From positions 2,418,001 to 2,482,000 of the forward strand of contig NZ_CP129111.1 of the NCBI RefSeq assembly GCF_030407165.1: 64,000 nucleotides of DNA. Reading direction: 5' to 3'. This DNA is from Fontisubflavum oceani. GTDB taxonomy: Bacteria; Pseudomonadota; Alphaproteobacteria; Rhodobacterales; Rhodobacteraceae. The position numbers and the translations under genes were made by a program. This document shows, one piece after another, positions 60,285 to 64,000 of this stretch (positions within the stretch are counted from its first letter, which is position 1; the number at the start of each line of letters is the position of its first letter). Under the pieces are notes generated by a model. It had not been told where the DNA came from. It made no database searches and was given only the letters and a program-made list of their open reading frames with translations.

Positions 60285-60758
60285 TCAGACGTCGGTTCCG
60301 CCCGAGGGGTCGGTTCCGATTCCGAAATGCTCGAAAAGCACCGCATCATCGACGATGTTCCGCTGATGCGCGACAGAGGCGATCGCTTGAAGCGCTGCCT
60401 CTTCTTGCGCGGTTAGGGTGCCCGCGATCTTTTCCGGAATTCCGGCTTCCAATGCGGCGATGATATCGCCATTCATCAGTTCATTTGCAGCGTTAAACAG
60501 GTCACCGGCCTGTGCTTCGGTCAGAGTACCGGCTTGGTAAAAGTCCTCGAAATCAGCCGATGTAAACTGCACGAAGTCATCGCTCAGTTGCTGATTTCGG
60601 AGTTGTGCCTCAAGTCGGGATGACACGTCGTCGATCGTGCTGTCGAGAACATCGGTCGTCGCAATCGCCATAGAGACAGCCGCGGCAGACAGGACCACCC
60701 AGTCGACTGAGATGGCACCACTGTCTTCTTTCAGAAATTGTCTAAGATATTCAGACAT
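60285..60758 (-). CDS. Flp/type IVb pilin-like protein with extended C-terminus
   Basis: A 157-residue protein whose N-terminus reads LKEDSGAISVDWVVLSAAAV (about residues 9-28) followed by a hydrophobic stretch, the pattern of Flp-type pilins, where a prepilin peptidase would cut near the glycine. Flp pilins are usually 50-70 residues; here about 110 extra, mostly acidic and helical residues follow (SADFEDFYQAGTLTEAQAGD, AANELMNGDIIAALEAGIPE). No tad/cpa genes are nearby. GAGG lies 9 bases before ATG 60758. It may be a pseudopilin or a membrane-anchored protein that only shares the leader. Confidence 0.65.
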   Translation of the reverse strand: MSEYLRQFLKEDSGAISVDWVVLSAAAVSMAIATTDVLDSTIDDVSSRLEAQLRNQQLSDDFVQFTSADFEDFYQAGTLTEAQAGDLFNAANELMNGDIIAALEAGIPEKIAGTLTAQEEAALQAIASVAHQRNIVDDAVLFEHFGIGTDPSGGTDV

Positions 60759-60947
60759 TTTTCCATACCTCGCGACGTAAAAGTGCGATTCTCTTATGGG
60801 CTGTGAACTGGGCGTAATTGTGACCAATTGGAGGCCGATCCGACAACAATGCTTAGATATTGTTCACATTTGTGCTGGCGGCGAGAGTTGGCTCAAGGGC
60901 GCACGGAGTGGTTGCGATCTCTGCGATCTCAGACCTATATCGCTGGC

Positions 60948-61609
60948 ATGGTGCGACGTATCTTGCAGTTTTTGGCGCTTGCCGTGGGCTTTTGGGGCGC
61001 ACCACCGCCCGCACAAGCGCATCCGCACATCTTTATCGATGCAGGGCTAGAGTTGATACATGATCTCTCCGGCTCTTTGGTCGAGGTGCGGGTGACGTGG
61101 CGCTATGATGAGCTCTATTCGCTCCTCTTGCTGCAAGATTATGGTTTAGACCAAGATTTCGATGGGGCTCTGACTGAGACCGAGATTGCGGATACTCTTG
61201 GTTTCGATCTGAACTGGGGCGCCGGCTTTGAAGGGGGCTCACCTTGATATCCGGCGGGCAGATGCTGGAGATCGGCGCGCCCGCACCGGTTTCGTTGATC
61301 CTGACAGAGACCGGGCAGTTAGAGACCGTCCATCGCAGGCCCGTTGTTGGCGCAGCACCAAACCCTTCGCTCGAAGCCGCGATCTATGATCCGGAGTTCT
61401 ACATCGCCTTTGAAATGACCTTGCCGATGCAGATCACCGGGCGCGAAGGGTGCGCGACCGAGCTTGTCCGGGCCGATCTCGATGCGGCCTATGCCGTTTT
61501 GCAAGAAGAGATAGAGCGGATCGGTGGCGCGGTCTCGGCCGAGGACAACTTTCCCGCCGTTGGGACGATATTTGCGGATCGGGTTGTGGTGACATGCGCG
61601 GCGGACTGA
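60948..61609 (+). CDS. DUF1007 family exported protein, frameshifted as sequenced
   Basis: Member of a family regularly encoded beside NicO-type metal transporters. A signal peptide (ILQFLALAVGFWGAPPPAQA) is followed by HPHIFIDAGLEL, a histidine-rich mature N-terminus suited to metal binding, then VRVTWRYDELYSLLLLQDYG and DFDGALTETEIADTLGFDL. After FEGG the frame breaks: one G is missing in 61233-61237. The other frame continues LTLISGGQMLEIGAPAPVSL to NFPAVGTIFADRVVVTCAAD. Repaired length is 220 residues. The 3' end overlaps the transporter gene by 16 bases. Confidence 0.87.
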
Positions 61610-62484
61610 TCTGGCTTGCCATTGTCTTGGCCCTCGGGCTGGCTGCGCTGTTTCTGACCGGCGCGGATGATGCGCTTTATCACTGGGCGTTAGCCGAGCA
61701 GCGCGACACGCAAAACGGCCTGGCCCGGGCGCTCCGCGCCTTGCGGGCTGGCGAGCCAGGCGCGCTGATCGCCTTCACCGGGCTTTGCTTCGCCTATGGG
61801 TTTTTTCATGCCGCTGGGCCGGGTCATGGCAAGATTCTGATCGGCGGCTATGGCGCGGCGCGGCGGGTTGGGCTGTGGCGGCTCTCCGGCATCGCGCTTC
61901 TGTCGAGCCTCGCGCAAGCCTTGACCGCGATTATACTGGTCGGCGCGGGTATTTGGCTTTTGGGCTGGGGCCGCGAGCGGATGACGGGCCTGGCGGATGA
62001 GACATTTGCGCCGCTCAGTTTTGCCCTGATCGCGCTCGTCGGACTCTGGCTTGCCTGGCGCGGCACGCGCGGGCTGATCGGGCGGAACCATACGCACACA
62101 GCAGGAAAGGATGGCACCTGCAGCACCTGCGGTCATACCCACGCCCCGGATGCCGACGCGCTCAGCCAGGCGACAAGTTGGCGCGATGTGGCGATGTTGG
62201 TGGGCGCGGTGGCGATCCGGCCCTGCACCGGGGCGCTCTTCATCTTGATCCTGACCGCGCAGATGGGGATTTTCGCCATCGGCGTTGCCGGGGCCTTTGC
62301 CATGGGGTTGGGCACGGCCAGCGTCACGGTCGCCGTGGCGATCGCGGCGGTGACCCTCCGCGAAGGGGCGTTGGCAAGCCTGCCGGGCGGTGCTGCCATC
62401 GCCCGGGCACAGCCGCTTCTTGAACTCGGCGTCGGCCTGATTGTCGCGCTCTTGGCGGGGAGCTTGGCACTGCAGGCGCTCTAG
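61594..62484 (+). CDS. NicO-family nickel/cobalt (or other divalent metal) transporter
   Basis: A 296-residue membrane protein with about six membrane segments. The NicO signature is CFAYGFFHAAGPGHGKILIG (about residues 65-84), with RPCTGALFILILTAQMGIFA as the second conserved region. A cytoplasmic or periplasmic loop rich in His and Cys (RNHTHTAGKDGTCSTCGHTH, about 164-183) looks like a metal-sequestering hinge, as in RcnA-type proteins. ATG 61594 overlaps the DUF1007 gene, indicating coupling. Direction of transport and the metal (Ni, Co or Zn) cannot be read from the sequence. Confidence 0.88.
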   Translation: MRGGLIWLAIVLALGLAALFLTGADDALYHWALAEQRDTQNGLARALRALRAGEPGALIAFTGLCFAYGFFHAAGPGHGKILIGGYGAARRVGLWRLSGIALLSSLAQALTAIILVGAGIWLLGWGRERMTGLADETFAPLSFALIALVGLWLAWRGTRGLIGRNHTHTAGKDGTCSTCGHTHAPDADALSQATSWRDVAMLVGAVAIRPCTGALFILILTAQMGIFAIGVAGAFAMGLGTASVTVAVAIAAVTLREGALASLPGGAAIARAQPLLELGVGLIVALLAGSLALQAL

Positions 62485-62561
62485 CCCAAGCGGTCCCATT
62501 CGGCCCCCGCGTTTCGTGATGTCTTGGCAAGTCCGATCGGGCCAGATAAGCCAGTCTGATC

Positions 62562-63917
62562 ATGTCCCCGTTCCGCACTCATATGCGCGCCACTCTGGCG
62601 CTTGGCTTACCCCTGATCGGCAGCCAATTGGCCCAGACTTCAATCGGTCTGACCGATACGATCATGGTGGGCTGGTATGGCGTGCCGGAACTGGCTGCCG
62701 TCGCTCTGGGCGCCAGCTATTTCCATATCGTGCTGATTATCGGCATGGGGTTTGCGCTGGCGGTGATGCCGATGGTGGCCGCCGCTGTCGCCAATGACGA
62801 CAAGACCCAGGCCCGGCGGGTGACCCGAATGGGCCTTTGGCTCGCCGCGATTTTCAGCGCGCTCAGCCTGCCGCTCTTTTGGTTCTCCGGCGCGCTTCTG
62901 CTGGCGCTTGGCCAAGAGCCGCAAGTGGCTGCCGATGCGCAGGATTATTTGCGGATCGCGGGCGGGGCGATTGGCTTTGCCGTGATGTTCATGGTGCTGC
63001 GCAGCCATCTCTCGGCATTGGAGCACACCAAAGTGGTGCTTTGGGCGACCCTGGCGGCGGTTCTGCTCAATGCCGGGCTGAACTGGGTGCTGATCTTCGG
63101 CAACCTCGGCGCGCCGGAACTGGGCCTGCGCGGCGCGGCCTTTGCCTCGCTTGGCACCCATGGGCTGATGTTCTTGGTCCTGGCGCTCTATGCGGCATAT
63201 GCCAAAGGGGTCGCCCATTACGACCTCTTCGCGCGGCTTTGGCGCCCGGATTGGGAGGCGTTCGGCCAGGTGTTCCGTCTCGGCTGGCCGATCGGGCTGA
63301 CGCTGCTCTCCGAGGGCGGGTTGTTTATGGCGACGATGATCATGATGGGCTGGATCGGCGCGCTGGAGCTTGCGGCCCATGGTGTCGCGCTGCAGATCGT
63401 GTCGACGACCTTCATGGTGCATGTCGGGTTGAGTTCGGCGGCAACGGTGCGCGCGGGCCATGCCTGGGGGCGGGGCGATATCCCCAATCTCCGTCACGCG
63501 GCCAAGGCGGCTTTGATCCTCTCGGCGGTCATGGTCGGGATCACCATCGCGCTTTTCCTGAGTTTCCCGGGTCCACTCATGTCCCTCTTCGTCGATCCGA
63601 TGGATCCGTTGCGGCCACAGATCATCGCGATCGGCACCTCGCTTCTGGTCGTGGCCTGCCTGTTCCAACTGGCAGATGCGGCGCAAGTCATGGCGCTTGG
63701 CCTGCTCCGGGGCGTACAGGACACCAAGCTTCCGATGTTCTATGCCGTCGTCAGTTATTGGCTGGTCGGCATCCCGTCGAGCTATCTCTTTGGTTTCACG
63801 CTCAATATGGGCGGGGTCGGTATCTGGCTCGGCCTGGTGGTTGGTCTTGTCCTGGCGGGCGGTCTGATGATGGCGCGGTTCTGGCGTGGACCCGCACGGT
63901 TGGCCTCACCGGCCTGA
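62562..63917 (+). CDS. MATE-family multidrug/Na+ or H+ antiporter (NorM-like)
   Basis: A 451-residue transporter with twelve membrane segments in two halves. MATE features are LPLIGSQLAQTSIGLTDTIM (first helix), GAPELGLRGAAFAS after helix 6, and ELAAHGVALQIVSTTFMVHV with GLSSAATVRAGHAWGRGD in the second half. Exports cationic drugs or metabolites in exchange for Na+ or H+. The Shine-Dalgarno is weak; a methionine seven codons later is the alternative start. Confidence 0.92.
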   Translation: MSPFRTHMRATLALGLPLIGSQLAQTSIGLTDTIMVGWYGVPELAAVALGASYFHIVLIIGMGFALAVMPMVAAAVANDDKTQARRVTRMGLWLAAIFSALSLPLFWFSGALLLALGQEPQVAADAQDYLRIAGGAIGFAVMFMVLRSHLSALEHTKVVLWATLAAVLLNAGLNWVLIFGNLGAPELGLRGAAFASLGTHGLMFLVLALYAAYAKGVAHYDLFARLWRPDWEAFGQVFRLGWPIGLTLLSEGGLFMATMIMMGWIGALELAAHGVALQIVSTTFMVHVGLSSAATVRAGHAWGRGDIPNLRHAAKAALILSAVMVGITIALFLSFPGPLMSLFVDPMDPLRPQIIAIGTSLLVVACLFQLADAAQVMALGLLRGVQDTKLPMFYAVVSYWLVGIPSSYLFGFTLNMGGVGIWLGLVVGLVLAGGLMMARFWRGPARLASPA

Positions 63918-64000
63918 TGTTTCAAGCGAGAAAGACGCCAAGGGCAGGTCGTGACCTCGCCACTTGGCGCCCATGTATCGCGTGGCGCGCGACCAGCGCG
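63906..64000 (-). CDS. C-terminal end of an unidentified gene (runs off the right edge)
   Basis: The minus strand reads 31 codons, RWSRATRYMGAKWRGHDLPL then ASFSLETSGR and TGA. Composition looks protein-like and the stop overlaps the 3' end of the convergent MATE gene by 12 bases, as several other convergent pairs here do. Too short to name. Confidence 0.35.
   Translation of the reverse strand, partial: RWSRATRYMGAKWRGHDLPLASFSLETSGR

Overview
The window is a chromosomal segment of a high-GC alphaproteobacterium, most likely Rhodobacteraceae (Roseobacter/Rhodobacter group). Pointers are a trpGDC-moaC-moeA operon, lexA with tandem GTTC-N7-GTTC boxes, a large TakPQM-type TRAP transporter, a DUF2852 pair, the bacterial leucyltransferase Bpt and a Flp-pilin-like protein with the SGAISVDWVVLSAAA motif. 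No rRNA, tRNA, CRISPR array, prophage or intact insertion sequence was seen. Coding density is high and almost every long antisense reading frame is a shadow of a real gene.

Layout. 0-6.4 kb: end of a nucleoside hydrolase, gltA, gltX, comEC and lexA. 6.6-9.9 kb: a LysR regulator and a dimethylglycine/sarcosine-dehydrogenase-like flavoprotein. 10-19.2 kb: moeA, moaC, trpC, trpD, trpG (one overlapping operon), a divergent polysaccharide deacetylase, trpE and a PpiD-like chaperone. 19.2-25.1 kb: aminotransferase, ssb, lytic transglycosylase, Rieske oxygenase with a small coupled gene, GNAT acetyltransferase, ECF sigma factor and an EF-hand protein. 25.3-27.9 kb: ilvN and ilvI behind a branched-chain-amino-acid attenuator (promoter, 15-residue leader peptide, competing hairpins). 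28-34.2 kb: exported Ntn-type amidase and a TRAP transporter. 34.3-37.7 kb: bpt, RDD protein, two DUF2852 proteins, ArsR and an AHSA1 protein. 37.7-46.8 kb: valine catabolism (mmsB, hydroxyisobutyryl-CoA hydrolase, acyl-CoA dehydrogenase, mmsA with LysR) around a YbdK ligase, a cupredoxin, an L,D-transpeptidase and a hydrolase. 46.9-54.1 kb: CBS protein, coaD, two cyclophilins, DUF3179, ABC-F ATPase, YdcZ transporter, a HExxH lipoprotein and two small c-type cytochromes. 54.4-60.8 kb: an orphan low-GC membrane protein, parE, a lipoprotein, a secreted TPR protein, ppk2 and a pilin-like protein. 60.9-64 kb: DUF1007 + NicO metal transporter, a MATE exporter and the tail of one more gene.

The most striking global feature is that nine conserved genes (trpC, trpE, ilvI, the HIBYL-CoA hydrolase, ppiB, a lipoprotein, two cytochromes c, DUF1007) are each broken by exactly one single-base indel, mostly in short homopolymers. 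Correcting one base restores a family-typical length wherever I know one. This is best read as residual sequencing or assembly error, not gene decay; these genes are annotated over their full repaired span. The best new regulatory elements are the ilvI attenuator and the three-half-site LexA operator. I did not find a clearly new multi-gene system; the least explained pieces are the secreted TPR/Cys-rich protein at 57-59 kb and the low-GC orphan at 54.4-54.9 kb with its inverted repeat.
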